From contig NZ_WVRN01000001.1 in assembly GCF_013112245.1 (NCBI RefSeq), forward strand, positions 165,001-229,000: DNA of 64,000 nt, in the 5' to 3' direction. Positions within the stretch are counted from its first letter, which is position 1; each line of letters opens with the position of its first letter. Below are positions 48,380 to 57,773 of this stretch, one piece after another. A program made the translations under genes and the position numbers. The notes under the pieces were generated by a model, which was given only the letters and a program-made list of their open reading frames with translations, was not told where the DNA came from and did no database searches. The DNA comes from Ruegeria sp. HKCCD4315 (lineage in GTDB: Bacteria; Pseudomonadota; Alphaproteobacteria; Rhodobacterales; Rhodobacteraceae).

Positions 48380-49684
48380 CTAATCATAGTCAAACCTTTC
48401 AGACAAAATCCGGTGGGACGCGGTGCCCCGTGCGATCAGATGATCTTCGACGGCGTCCATCATGGCAGGGGGGCCGCAGAGAACAAAAAGCCAGCTTTCA
48501 AATTGTTCAGAAGACAAATTGTGATCCAACAGGGGACCGTCGATCAAGCCTGTCTCTCCGGACCAATCCCTTGGCGGTTCGGATAGAACATATACTGTTT
48601 CTTCTTTGGACAACTCCTGTCGAAAAACAATCTGCTCCTCCACCCGGTTGCCATAGATAAGCTTGAGACCGCGCTGTGTTCTACTCAGTCGAACTTGACG
48701 CATAATGCTCAACATGGGCGCGATCCCGACACCACCTGCGATAAGAACAATGCCTTTCTCAGGGCGGTGGCTGATCGACAGATTCCCGTGTGGGGCATCC
48801 AGATAGACTGGGGTTTGCGGAGCGATCTGTCCGAGACTGCATGTAAAATCCCCAAGTTCCTTTATTAGAAATGAAACTTCGGGGCCTTCGGCTGGTGCTG
48901 AACTAATCGAGAATGGGTTCTCGTGCAGCGAGAAAGCACTGTGGCCGACATTTAGCCAGGCAAACTGCCCTGCTTCGAAGGTTAGTCCGTTGTGACCATC
49001 TGGCTTGATGCGCAACTCCCATTGCCTCGGTGTTAGTCGAGACACAGAAGTGACGCGCCATGGCCTTTTCCTCTGACGTAAAGGCCGAACGAGATAGACA
49101 TACAGCACAGTTCCAACTGCAATACTGGTCAGGGTAAGCCAGAGATACGCCAATAGCGGATGCCCACCGTAGCGCCCAGCATAGACCGTGTGGTGCAACA
49201 GCAGGCAAGCAATCACCAAGGCTCCCAGCCCGTGAAAGAGGCGCCATGTTTCGTACTTGTAATCAAGGGATTTACGGGCAATTGCCGAGGCGACTAGAAT
49301 GAACAGTAAAAAATATGCGCCGATGCCCGATACCAGCGCTGAAAAGTCGGTTGAAATCGTAATTTGATTTGTTTCATCCCACGGTCGGCGTCCGCCAGAA
49401 GGCGTACCCTGATACAGAAGCGGGTGTATCAGCGCAAAGCCGAGTGCTGTACGCGCCATCAACTGATGCACTCGCATGGTCACATCCATACCCAAGCCGG
49501 AAGAGCTGAACCTGAACCGCCCAGACAGCAGGAACTCGACTAAGATTATTGAAAACGCAAGCATTCCAAGCCCGGACGCGAGCTCTTGATGAAAGGATCG
49601 TGGTGGCCATCCCAGAGACCAAGAAAAACCCAAGGGAGCCAAGATCAGCAAAACGTAAATCAGCGCCAGATAAGGCCATTTCAT
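48380..49684 (-). CDS. ferric reductase-like membrane flavoprotein
   Basis: A 434-residue protein: a ferric-reductase-type membrane domain of about six spans (residues 1-215) with histidines in RVHQLMARTALGFALIHPLL and LFHGLGALVIACLLLHHT that would bind two haems, then a cytoplasmic FNR module with FAD motif HENPFSISSAP and NAD(P) motif LIAGGVGIAPML. It would carry electrons from NAD(P)H across the membrane to iron, oxygen or a quinone. The start at 49684 follows GGAG; an in-frame ATG at 49732 would add 16 residues. Confidence 0.87.
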   Translation of the reverse strand: MKWPYLALIYVLLILAPLGFSWSLGWPPRSFHQELASGLGMLAFSIILVEFLLSGRFRFSSSGLGMDVTMRVHQLMARTALGFALIHPLLYQGTPSGGRRPWDETNQITISTDFSALVSGIGAYFLLFILVASAIARKSLDYKYETWRLFHGLGALVIACLLLHHTVYAGRYGGHPLLAYLWLTLTSIAVGTVLYVYLVRPLRQRKRPWRVTSVSRLTPRQWELRIKPDGHNGLTFEAGQFAWLNVGHSAFSLHENPFSISSAPAEGPEVSFLIKELGDFTCSLGQIAPQTPVYLDAPHGNLSISHRPEKGIVLIAGGVGIAPMLSIMRQVRLSRTQRGLKLIYGNRVEEQIVFRQELSKEETVYVLSEPPRDWSGETGLIDGPLLDHNLSSEQFESWLFVLCGPPAMMDAVEDHLIARGTASHRILSERFDYD

Positions 49685-49964
49685 ACGGTTTCGCTCCACT
49701 GTGCTAAAGCTAGGCAGCTCGGGCTCATTCAAAATAAACGCTAGGCTGACCTGGGGTTCCGATCAAGACTACTGAGATTGGTGTTAAATCCACCACGACA
49801 TGGCAAGCTTGGTGGGCGATGTTTGCCGTTTCTGTTCGTTCAACCGGTGCGTGCGATCTGGCGACGGATGAGGTTGCATGCTTGCGCAAGATCAAGGTCC
49901 TTGACGGCTTTTTCTGTCATAATGTTGAGCGCGCGAAATCAGACCAAAGGAGGAGGCTCAAAAA

Positions 49965-50468
49965 ATGCTAGAAGACAAAAAATCCCCGCAACTTTTCACT
50001 GGAACGCATCCGCTCTCCGACAACTTTCGGCGTGAAATGGAAACCCTGATGTCGCGTTTTTTCGGGGGAGGATCACCTTTCCTACCAATGGAAACGGCTG
50101 CGCAACGCACGGGTTTTCCGTCTCTTGACATGACAGGTGCGATTTCACCTGCAATCGATGTCCAAGAAACGGATTCTGCGATTGTCCTGACGGCTGAATT
50201 GCCAGGGCTCGAAGAGGATGATGTGGAAATTGAAATCAAGGATCGCAGGCTAATCCTGCGTGGTCAGAAGAAGATTGCGCATGACGAAACGGGCGATCTG
50301 CGTGTCAGCGAAAGAAGCTATGGCAGCTTTTCCAGAGCCATGTCGCTGCCAGACACTGTTGAAATCGACAAGATTTCAGCAACATTCGACAAAGGCGTTT
50401 TGCATATCGAAATGCCGAAGACTGAGCCTCAGGATCCAAGCCGCAAGATCAAGGTATCGTCGAAATAG
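49965..50468 (+). CDS. small heat-shock protein Hsp20
   Basis: A 167-residue chaperone with the alpha-crystallin domain at about residues 60-160 (ITAPAIDVQETDS region, then AELPGLEEDDVEIEI, SERSYGSFSRAMSLPD, and GVLHIEMPK) and the C-terminal assembly motif IKV. It holds unfolding proteins during heat or other stress. AAAGGAGG precedes the ATG, and a hairpin follows the stop. It lies next to a membrane protease gene, a natural partner in protein quality control. Confidence 0.95.
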   Translation: MLEDKKSPQLFTGTHPLSDNFRREMETLMSRFFGGGSPFLPMETAAQRTGFPSLDMTGAISPAIDVQETDSAIVLTAELPGLEEDDVEIEIKDRRLILRGQKKIAHDETGDLRVSERSYGSFSRAMSLPDTVEIDKISATFDKGVLHIEMPKTEPQDPSRKIKVSSK

Positions 50469-50513
50469 ACGGTTTGGTGGATCGATACAGTGCTTGAAAA
50501 GAGCAAAGTAGAG

Positions 50514-50532
50514 GGTCGATCGTGGATCGACC
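50514..50532 (+). terminator. hairpin after hsp20
   Basis: Perfect stem GGTCGATC with GATCGACC, three-base loop, followed by TTCTT. It lies 46 bases after the Hsp20 stop and is the probable end of its message. Confidence 0.65.
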
Positions 50533-50687
50533 TTCTTAGAGTTGCGTCCTGATAAGTGTCTTTGGTTGAATCCGCGCGGGCACCGCAAGTATCTGTACAA
50601 ATGTGTTTTTTGCACATTCGTACCAGGCCATGGGTTTGGCGTTGAAGCGTGGTAGAATGCCCTCACGCGTTTGGGTAGGGGGCCACA

Positions 50688-52280
50688 ATGCGAAAACCAG
50701 AAGAGAGTGGCATGACACCCTCAGGACATGCTGGTGAAGGTGAGGTGCGGGCCTTTCTGGAGAGCCTGACCGGACCATCGCGCGGAAACGTGAACTGGCT
50801 GGTCGATAAAGCCCTGACCGTTTCTGTTGACGATAGCAGGGTGTTAAGCCTTCGACCTAAAGACAACCTGCCTCCGCATGATAACGATATTGCGACCCTA
50901 CAGTGGGTTGACGACGGTTACACAATAACCGCGTCAGCAGGGCGTAATATATGGGTAAACGGACAAAAAGCCTCATCGGTGTCTCTGAGGCATGGCGACA
51001 TGATCGAGTTTGGCGAAAAGGGCCCTATGTCTCGATACAGATTGTGCGATCACTCATTTCCCGCGCACCATACGGTCGAAGATATCTTTAGTGACGCATA
51101 TGCCTACGCCCGAGCGAGCCGCCGACCTTTCGCTAAAAAGATGTCTGGCGCCCTGCGCGATAGTGGGCGGCGGCTTGCGTCTCAGACCACGATACTGTTC
51201 AGGATCACAGTTCTTGCAACGCTTCTTGTGATTGCGGGGTTTGGGTACCTGCTTTTCCAGAACGACCGGCGCTTGGCGGATAGTATCGAACAGGAGTCCC
51301 GTAAGATCGAAGCGGTAGCGGTTATGCTCGCCCAGACGCGAGAAGATGCACTTACGCCTGATGACCTGGCTTCGTTGCGTGACGCTTTTGAAAACCAAGT
51401 TCTTTCGACCGAACAGCGTCTTGGAACCTTGGAGCAGCGGGCGGGAGCGCCAACGCGGGTAATCGCCGCCTCCACTCGATCGGTCGCTTTCCTTCAGGGG
51501 GCTTACGGACTGCGCCACGTGGAAAGCGGAAAGATTTTACGGCATGTGTTGGGACCTAACGGAGAAAACCTGAAAACCCCGTTTGGCCAGCCTTGGATCG
51601 AACCGGACGGGACCGGCGAACCTGCAGAATTTCAATTCACCGGAACGGGCTTTTTGATCGCTGGAGTGCCGTTGATGGCCACCAACCGCCATGTTGCGTT
51701 GCCGTGGACATCAGGGGACCAAGAGAAGGCGCTGAGAGAAGCTGGTCTTGAGCCAGAGATGTTGAGGCTGCTGGCCTATTTGCCTGATCAGACGGATCCA
51801 ATAGAGGCGCGTTTGGTCCGGTTCAGTGAAGCCGCAGACTTGGCGATTTTGGCAGTTGAGCCCAGCCGCGTTCAGGACCTCGGAATTCCGTTGGCGGATG
51901 CCACGTCGCGCGTTGGTGAAGAGCTTTATCTGTTGGGATATCCAACGGGTTTGAAAGCTTTGATCGCGCAGGCTGGTCCGGGCTTTCTAGAGGAACTGGA
52001 GGCAGAAGGAACGTTGAACTTTTGGTCGATTGCGTCCCGGCTTTCTACTCAAAGCAAGATTCACCCGCTAGCAAGCCGGGGGATCGTCGCGCGGATAAGT
52101 GGGAGCGCCATCGTTTATGACGCTGAGACTACGACCGGTGGGAGTGGAGGGCCAGCATTGAATCGGAGGGGCGAGGTCGTTGCCATCAATGCTGCGATCC
52201 TGCCCGAGTTTGGTGGTTCAAACATCGGCGTCCCGGTCTCACATCTCAGAACTCTGCTAGGAGAGGTGGAAAGCCAGTGA
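50688..52280 (+). CDS. FHA-like/transmembrane/trypsin-like serine protease
   Basis: A 530-residue protein with a rare order of parts: an N-terminal FHA-like region (about 35-120, with LRPKDNLPPHDNDIATLQW and NGQKASSVSLRHGDMIEFG), one membrane span (about 168-190), a helical linker likely to form a coiled coil (about 195-250), then a trypsin-like protease with the full triad H335 (MATNRHVA), D384 (SEAADLAIL) and S486 (TTGGSGGPA). The N-terminus should be cytoplasmic and the protease periplasmic. No PDZ domain is seen, unlike DegP. It ends one base before the convergent transporter gene. Inference: a phospho-signal or partner in the cytoplasm controls a periplasmic protease. Confidence 0.85.
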   Translation: MRKPEESGMTPSGHAGEGEVRAFLESLTGPSRGNVNWLVDKALTVSVDDSRVLSLRPKDNLPPHDNDIATLQWVDDGYTITASAGRNIWVNGQKASSVSLRHGDMIEFGEKGPMSRYRLCDHSFPAHHTVEDIFSDAYAYARASRRPFAKKMSGALRDSGRRLASQTTILFRITVLATLLVIAGFGYLLFQNDRRLADSIEQESRKIEAVAVMLAQTREDALTPDDLASLRDAFENQVLSTEQRLGTLEQRAGAPTRVIAASTRSVAFLQGAYGLRHVESGKILRHVLGPNGENLKTPFGQPWIEPDGTGEPAEFQFTGTGFLIAGVPLMATNRHVALPWTSGDQEKALREAGLEPEMLRLLAYLPDQTDPIEARLVRFSEAADLAILAVEPSRVQDLGIPLADATSRVGEELYLLGYPTGLKALIAQAGPGFLEELEAEGTLNFWSIASRLSTQSKIHPLASRGIVARISGSAIVYDAETTTGGSGGPALNRRGEVVAINAAILPEFGGSNIGVPVSHLRTLLGEVESQ

Positions 52281-53897
52281 TCATTCGCTCGTTCGGAAGC
52301 GCGAGTTTTGAACAAAGAACACAGTGACCAGTGGAACGATCACTGAGATCAGGGCCACGGAGATCAGCAAGTACCCAAGTTGACTGTAGTCCGCAGTCGA
52401 CGTGACCTCACCGGTTTCGGGCTTGGTGACAGCGCGCGTGACGACGTATGTCTGGTTGAGGTATTTGGTGCTGAGGCTGCTGGCCGACAATGCCATGTTG
52501 GTAAACGATGCCATCACGGCAAAGAAGGTCGCTTTCAAATGAGTTGGGGCATTGCGTGCAATCCAAGCCAACATCGGGACCATGGCGATCTGCCCAAGCG
52601 GCGACTCAACCGCTGTATCGAGAATGGCAATAAATCTTGCGTCTACAATTCCGCCAGTACGTTCAGCTGTCCATTCATGAATGCCGTAGTAGAGAGCAAG
52701 GTTAGGCAGGGCGAGTATGCCTGCGGCGATTGTCAGCAATATCACCACATGCGCAATTGAGCGGTTGGCCATGAATGGTCGCAGAACAATTAACCCCAGC
52801 AGCGCCAGCAGCGAAGTCAACAAAGCCAAGATTGCTAAGAATTGCTCATCGAACTCTAGTTCATCGATTTCAAACCAGGTCAGGCCTGGTCCCGGCAGAG
52901 GAACGGCACGGAAAACAAAAATGATTGTCGCTGTCCCAATTAAGGCTTTGGCTTGGGCCGGTTCCAGCTCTTTGAGCAGGCGCGACATGAGGTACAGAAT
53001 TACCGTCAGGGAAACCGCGAAAACTGTTTCCTGCGCATATTCGAAATCAGCGGTTCCCAGAACGATGCTGAGCACCACGAATGCGAGACCGCCGAGCAAT
53101 ATGGACCATTTGACTTCTGTGACTGCGTCCGGTGTGTGGGGCGGGTGTCCCCGCTGGACACGTTGACGCTGGATCAAGCTGTGAAGAACGACTCCGCTGA
53201 CCGACAACACGGGTATGGCCAGTGCTACTAGGTACACTAGGCCATAGAGCGCGAGGCGCTCGGATTTTTGCAGATCTTCGGTTCCAGAGAAAATCCAGAT
53301 GTTCACAGCCGCAACCGCCGCAAACCCGGAAATGATCGAGACTCTGCCCAAGGTCTGCATTGTCGTGTGCTGTGCACGGGTTTCTTCAGGTGTAAACGGG
53401 AGGCCGTGCTGGTTGACCTTGGGAACCGCCTCGACCGTCATGGCGTCGGCAACAACGTCCTGAATGGCATAGCCCGAAGGCGCCAACAGCAAGGCAACAA
53501 CATACCAGTCTTCCAGTGGCATGAAACTGGACATCTGTGCAGGCGCGGTCACAAGCCCATACATTGTTAGCAATGACAACGTGATCAGGGATGCGCCAAA
53601 CAGGATCAGCAGGGACTTCCAGCGCCAGAACAGGTCCACGACATGGCCAAGCGGCATTTTGAGTATCCACGGGATACCAGCCCAAAATGCAAGTCCAGCA
53701 ACGAAAGAGGCGGATAAATCTAGATAGTCTTTGAGGAAAAAAGCTCCGACGACCGAGGTCAGGCCGGACACGCCGGCAGCGAAGTAGACCATCAATGGCG
53801 GTAAATACGACCATTGCAGTTGCTGAACCAGATCTACAAACGTTCTATGCCACCAGGCCGAAAGTTTTGATCCTATTGAAGTTTGGTCAGTCGTCAT
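52281..53897 (-). CDS. BT1/folate-biopterin-type transporter
   Basis: A 538-residue membrane protein with about 12 spans, in the MFS-related BT1 group (GVSGLTSVVGAFFLKDYLDL, then WAGIPWILKMPLGHVVDLF at about residues 70-88). Characterised BT1 proteins move folates or pterins, mainly in protists, plants and cyanobacteria; bacterial members are mostly unstudied. The gene is tail-to-tail with the protease gene with no gap, and 43 bases after the amino-acid permease on the same strand. Substrate unknown. Confidence 0.72.
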   Translation of the reverse strand: MTTDQTSIGSKLSAWWHRTFVDLVQQLQWSYLPPLMVYFAAGVSGLTSVVGAFFLKDYLDLSASFVAGLAFWAGIPWILKMPLGHVVDLFWRWKSLLILFGASLITLSLLTMYGLVTAPAQMSSFMPLEDWYVVALLLAPSGYAIQDVVADAMTVEAVPKVNQHGLPFTPEETRAQHTTMQTLGRVSIISGFAAVAAVNIWIFSGTEDLQKSERLALYGLVYLVALAIPVLSVSGVVLHSLIQRQRVQRGHPPHTPDAVTEVKWSILLGGLAFVVLSIVLGTADFEYAQETVFAVSLTVILYLMSRLLKELEPAQAKALIGTATIIFVFRAVPLPGPGLTWFEIDELEFDEQFLAILALLTSLLALLGLIVLRPFMANRSIAHVVILLTIAAGILALPNLALYYGIHEWTAERTGGIVDARFIAILDTAVESPLGQIAMVPMLAWIARNAPTHLKATFFAVMASFTNMALSASSLSTKYLNQTYVVTRAVTKPETGEVTSTADYSQLGYLLISVALISVIVPLVTVFFVQNSRFRTSE

Positions 53898-53940
53898 TTG
53901 CCATGGCAGCCCGTCGAAGCCTTTGGGTCGTTGTGTCTAG

Positions 53941-55185
53941 TTAGAGAAATCCAGATCCGAATAGCAATGCACTGGTGATCACCCCAAGGATCGGTACCAC
54001 AATAGGAACGCGGAAATGCTTGGCGGCCTCGTCCGGCTGCATCTTCAGCAGGATAAGCGAAATATTGACCAGTACAAAGACGCCTAGAACGATCTGAGAC
54101 GTGCGCTCTGCCAGAGTACCAATCGGTATAGTTTGGGTCAGCAAAACGATGATCGCCACGACCAGCAAAGTAGCAATAACTGGTGTCTGAGTTGCTTTTG
54201 GGACAATCGCCAGAACCTTCGGTAAATGGTTACGGTCAGCTAGGCCGTAGATCACCCGCGAGGCCATGATCATCTGGATCAGTACTCCATTGACTGTCGC
54301 CACAATCGCGACCGCGGAAAAGCCCTGTTTGATCACCTCGGGGGCGTTTGAAAACACAAGCGCGAGGGGTGCTGCGGATGTCGAGAGAACGTCGATCGGA
54401 ACAACAAGTAGAACCGTCATTGAGGTTCCCAGATACAACATGGTCGCCAGAACGAGGGTTAGTAAAATCGCTTTTGGGATGGTGCGCACGGGGTCTTTGA
54501 CCTCTTCCGCGACATTGGCCATGTCCTCGAAGCCAACAAATGCAAAGAAGGCGAGAAGTGATGCTGCGAAAATGCCTCTCCACGTGTCGAATTCAAGTGG
54601 CGGAAGCATCGAACTGATCCCGTATCCCTGCGGATCCTGAACCGACATGCCCCAGCCAATCACAAAGAGAAGGCCTGCGATCTCGATGATCGTAATGACG
54701 GCCGCAACAAAGACCGATTCAGTGATCCCCCAAAGCGCGATTAGGCCCATTATCAAAACGACGCTGATGGTCAAAACAGGAATCGCAAAACCGGTCAAAG
54801 CATGAAGATATGATGCTGCGCCAATTGCAACGGCAGAGGCAGAGATAACCCCCGAAGCCGCGACCGCGAGCCCTACGAAAACCGCCAACCATCCTTTCTG
54901 AAATCCCGCCTCAACATAGGCTGCTTCACCTGCACTGACAGGAAATCGTGTTGCGAGTTCTGCATACGAAAGCGCGGTCAGTGATACGACGAGCGCGGCT
55001 ACAACGAACGACAACGCCGCAAACGGTCCGGCAATGTCAGCTGTTGCACCGACTAAAACGTAAATGCCCGCTCCGACCGTTACCCCAAGGCCATAAAGCG
55101 TGAGCAACGGGGTAGTAAGGGCCCGTCTGAGTTTCTGTTCGTTTGGATCAACAGAGCTCATAAGCGATTTCCACCAACTGCCCAT
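53941..55185 (-). CDS. APC-family amino-acid permease
   Basis: A 414-residue membrane transporter. The first-helix motif GLGVTVGAGIYVLVG (about residues 32-46) and FAFVGFEDMANVAEEVKDP (about 212-230) are APC signatures, and about 12 spans can be read. It should import an amino acid or polyamine by ion coupling. The ATG at 55185 is the first in-frame start; an internal start at M9 is possible. Confidence 0.88.
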   Translation of the reverse strand: MGSWWKSLMSSVDPNEQKLRRALTTPLLTLYGLGVTVGAGIYVLVGATADIAGPFAALSFVVAALVVSLTALSYAELATRFPVSAGEAAYVEAGFQKGWLAVFVGLAVAASGVISASAVAIGAASYLHALTGFAIPVLTISVVLIMGLIALWGITESVFVAAVITIIEIAGLLFVIGWGMSVQDPQGYGISSMLPPLEFDTWRGIFAASLLAFFAFVGFEDMANVAEEVKDPVRTIPKAILLTLVLATMLYLGTSMTVLLVVPIDVLSTSAAPLALVFSNAPEVIKQGFSAVAIVATVNGVLIQMIMASRVIYGLADRNHLPKVLAIVPKATQTPVIATLLVVAIIVLLTQTIPIGTLAERTSQIVLGVFVLVNISLILLKMQPDEAAKHFRVPIVVPILGVITSALLFGSGFL

Positions 55186-55600
55186 TCAGAACGTCGTCAG
55201 TGGCGTCCTTCTCGTTACTTTCCGCGATTGGCGGAGCAGCTCAATCCTATGGTCAAAGCTGCACCGAATGCTTTGTGTCTCAACGTGTGGGCGCATTGGG
55301 CGCCAATCAACCAACTGGGGGCTCGCCACCACTTCTGCCGAGCCCCCGTGGGTGGAACTTCCACTCCTACAGAATTCCGTTCACCATAGTGTTCGCTTGG
55401 GGACAGGTCGGTGAACGTAGAACAAGTTGAAACATTCGCATTTCAGTATGTGATTTATGTTGGTGCTTTGATCTATGTCAATCAACTTGCAGTGTCGGGG
55501 TTGCGATGCTGGATGCAAACCAATTGTCGAACACCGTCGAACTTAAAGGCAAAGCTAAAATGTTCGGCAATGTCAGATCAAAGGTGAAAAGCTATTCGCG
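55186..55600. other. divergent intergenic region
   Basis: A 415-base gap between divergent transporters. No gene is supported. It should hold the promoters for both; AT-rich stretches occur at about 55430-55470, but no clear operator could be defined. Confidence 0.5.
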
Positions 55601-57205
55601 ATGTTCTGGAACCTGTTACCAGCTTTGGGTGGCATCGGCCTTTTTCTTATCGGCATGCTGTTGATGACGGACGGTTTGAAGGCTTTGGCAGGGGCGCAAT
55701 TACGAGATATTTTGGGCCGGTTCACGTCGACACCGTTTACCGGGGCGATAACAGGCGCGGTCACGACAGCTGCAATCCAGTCTTCTAGTGCAACGACTGT
55801 CGCGGCAGTAGGATTTGTCGCGTCTGGCCTTCTCACGTTTCCACAGGCGCTTGGGATCATCTTTGGGGCCAATATCGGAACGACTATGACAGGTTGGCTC
55901 GTCGCGCTCTTGGGGTTCAAGCTAGACCTGGGGCAAGTGATGTTGCCCGTTGTTTTTGTTGGGGCTTTGCTGGCGCTTTCGGGAAGAAAAGCGGTTTCCG
56001 GCCTTGGGCTGGCGTTGGCCGGGTTCAGCTTGATTTTCATTGGGATCGAGCAACTCAAGTCCGGGCTTGACGTATTTCGCGGCATAGTGACTCCTGCCGA
56101 TTTCCCGCCAGATACACTGCTAGGCAGGCTGAAGCTTGTATTGATAGGCGTGCTTATCACGATGGTGACGCAGTCTTCGAGCGCTGGCGTTGCGACCGCA
56201 TTGGCTGCGTTGAGCGCGGGTGCTGTGAACTTCCCTCAAGCAGCAGCTCTCGTCATTGGAATGGATGTGGGCACGACTTTTACGGCAGTTCTGGCGACTT
56301 TGGGCGGGGGCACGATGGCGCGTCGAACCGGGTTTGCTCATGTGATCTACAACGTGATGACAGGAGCAATGGCTTTTTTCTTGCTAGGTCCATTTACTTC
56401 GGTGTTTGCAAGCGGGGCGGGGGCCGGAAATTCTCTGACTGCGCTGGTCGCGTTCCATAGTTTCTTCAACGCCATAGGCGTGGCGCTGATCTTGCCGTTC
56501 GCGAAACCCTTCGCCAGATTTGTCGAGGCGCTTATACCTGACCGAGGTGCTGAGTTAACGAGATCTCTGGATCCGCTTGTCCTTGGGATGCCGGAATTAG
56601 CCGTGGATGCGGCAAAGGCTGCAGTCGAACGCATTGTAAGGGCCGAATTGGCGCACCTTCGGTCGTGTCTGGGGGCATCTCAGACAAACGGAATCGATTT
56701 TGGTCGGGATAACATTCAGACCGCCGTGTCCGAAGCCCGCTCGTATCTGGACAAAATAGAACTGCCCAGCATGCCCGACGCAGAGATATCCAACATCAAG
56801 GATATGTACCATATCCTGGATCATCTTGACCGGTTGCTTTACCGGTGTGGCCAAGATGATCGGATAAGCGAGTTACCAAAAGACTGGCGGTTGAAGCGGC
56901 TTGCTTCGGTGATGATTGCAGCAACTGATGGCTATTTGGAAATCGACGACCCAGTGGAGTGTGAAATTACGCTGAACCGCGTTCGCCGTTTTCTGCGACG
57001 ACAGAGGAAACTTCGCAGAGACTTGCTCATCTCTGACGCTGCGACTGACAGTCTGCCGGACGACGTGGTCTGGGCGCGCTTGGATGCCCTCAGATGGTTG
57101 CATCGAGTGTCTTATCACCTCTGGCGAATTCGTCTGCATTTGAACGCATTGGAAGGAGTGCCGTCTGGGCGCAAGGGTGGTGAGGTCGATGACGAGGTTG
57201 CGTAG
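55601..57205 (+). CDS. Na+/phosphate cotransporter with PhoU-like tail
   Basis: A 534-residue NptA/YjbB-type protein. Two inverted halves each have the QSSS ion/phosphate motif, at Q60 (AAIQSSSATT) and Q191 (VTQSSSAGV). A soluble C-terminal region (about 325-525) resembles PhoU-like helical bundles. It exports or imports phosphate with sodium. Good ribosome site AAAGGTGA lies a little upstream. A c-type cytochrome gene follows after 160 bases. Confidence 0.9.
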   Translation: MFWNLLPALGGIGLFLIGMLLMTDGLKALAGAQLRDILGRFTSTPFTGAITGAVTTAAIQSSSATTVAAVGFVASGLLTFPQALGIIFGANIGTTMTGWLVALLGFKLDLGQVMLPVVFVGALLALSGRKAVSGLGLALAGFSLIFIGIEQLKSGLDVFRGIVTPADFPPDTLLGRLKLVLIGVLITMVTQSSSAGVATALAALSAGAVNFPQAAALVIGMDVGTTFTAVLATLGGGTMARRTGFAHVIYNVMTGAMAFFLLGPFTSVFASGAGAGNSLTALVAFHSFFNAIGVALILPFAKPFARFVEALIPDRGAELTRSLDPLVLGMPELAVDAAKAAVERIVRAELAHLRSCLGASQTNGIDFGRDNIQTAVSEARSYLDKIELPSMPDAEISNIKDMYHILDHLDRLLYRCGQDDRISELPKDWRLKRLASVMIAATDGYLEIDDPVECEITLNRVRRFLRRQRKLRRDLLISDAATDSLPDDVVWARLDALRWLHRVSYHLWRIRLHLNALEGVPSGRKGGEVDDEVA

Positions 57206-57365
57206 TTGGAGGCCGGGCTGGATTGGATTCGGCGCGTGCTCAAACGTTATTCGACTGAAACGGCAATGTTCGTACTGGTGCGAACAACATGAGCAAGGTC
57301 AAAGACGTTCCTTAGCTATACTGTTTAATGGGATCTTCATTTGTGGCAGAGATTTGGAGGAGAAT

Positions 57366-57773
57366 ATGCAGGTTTATCGAGGGATTCTACTGGCACTGTT
57401 AGGCACGGAGCCTGCACTAGCGCAGGAGGTCAGCGTCAGTGAGGGAAGTGATTTGTACCGGACGTATTGCTGGCAATGTCACGGTTTCGAAGCGACCGGA
57501 GACGGGCCAATGGCCGAAATGCTGGCTATTCGAACACCTGACCTTACCAAATTGGCAGGCGAGAACGACGGAGTGTTTCCGATAGATCGCATAGCTGAAC
57601 AGATTGATGGTCGTTCACAATTGCTCGCCCATGGGGGCGAAATGCCAATCTTTGGCGCGGTGTTTGAAACAGACCAGCAAATCGCAGTGGCTCTACCTAA
57701 TGGGCAACCTATGATGGTAGGCCTGCCGTTGGCGAATTTGCTCGCCTTCCTTGAATCGATCCAGTCTGAATAG
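57366..57773 (+). CDS. monohaem c-type cytochrome
   Basis: A 135-residue exported protein. A signal peptide covers about residues 1-20 (cleavage after ALA), the haem site is CWQCH (C35, C38, H39), and M93 in GEMPIF is the probable axial ligand. Class I cytochrome c, periplasmic electron carrier. TTGGAGGAG precedes the ATG at 57366; a longer frame from 57177 overlaps the phosphate transporter and has no signal peptide. It ends directly against the convergent antiporter gene. Confidence 0.9.
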   Translation: MQVYRGILLALLGTEPALAQEVSVSEGSDLYRTYCWQCHGFEATGDGPMAEMLAIRTPDLTKLAGENDGVFPIDRIAEQIDGRSQLLAHGGEMPIFGAVFETDQQIAVALPNGQPMMVGLPLANLLAFLESIQSE

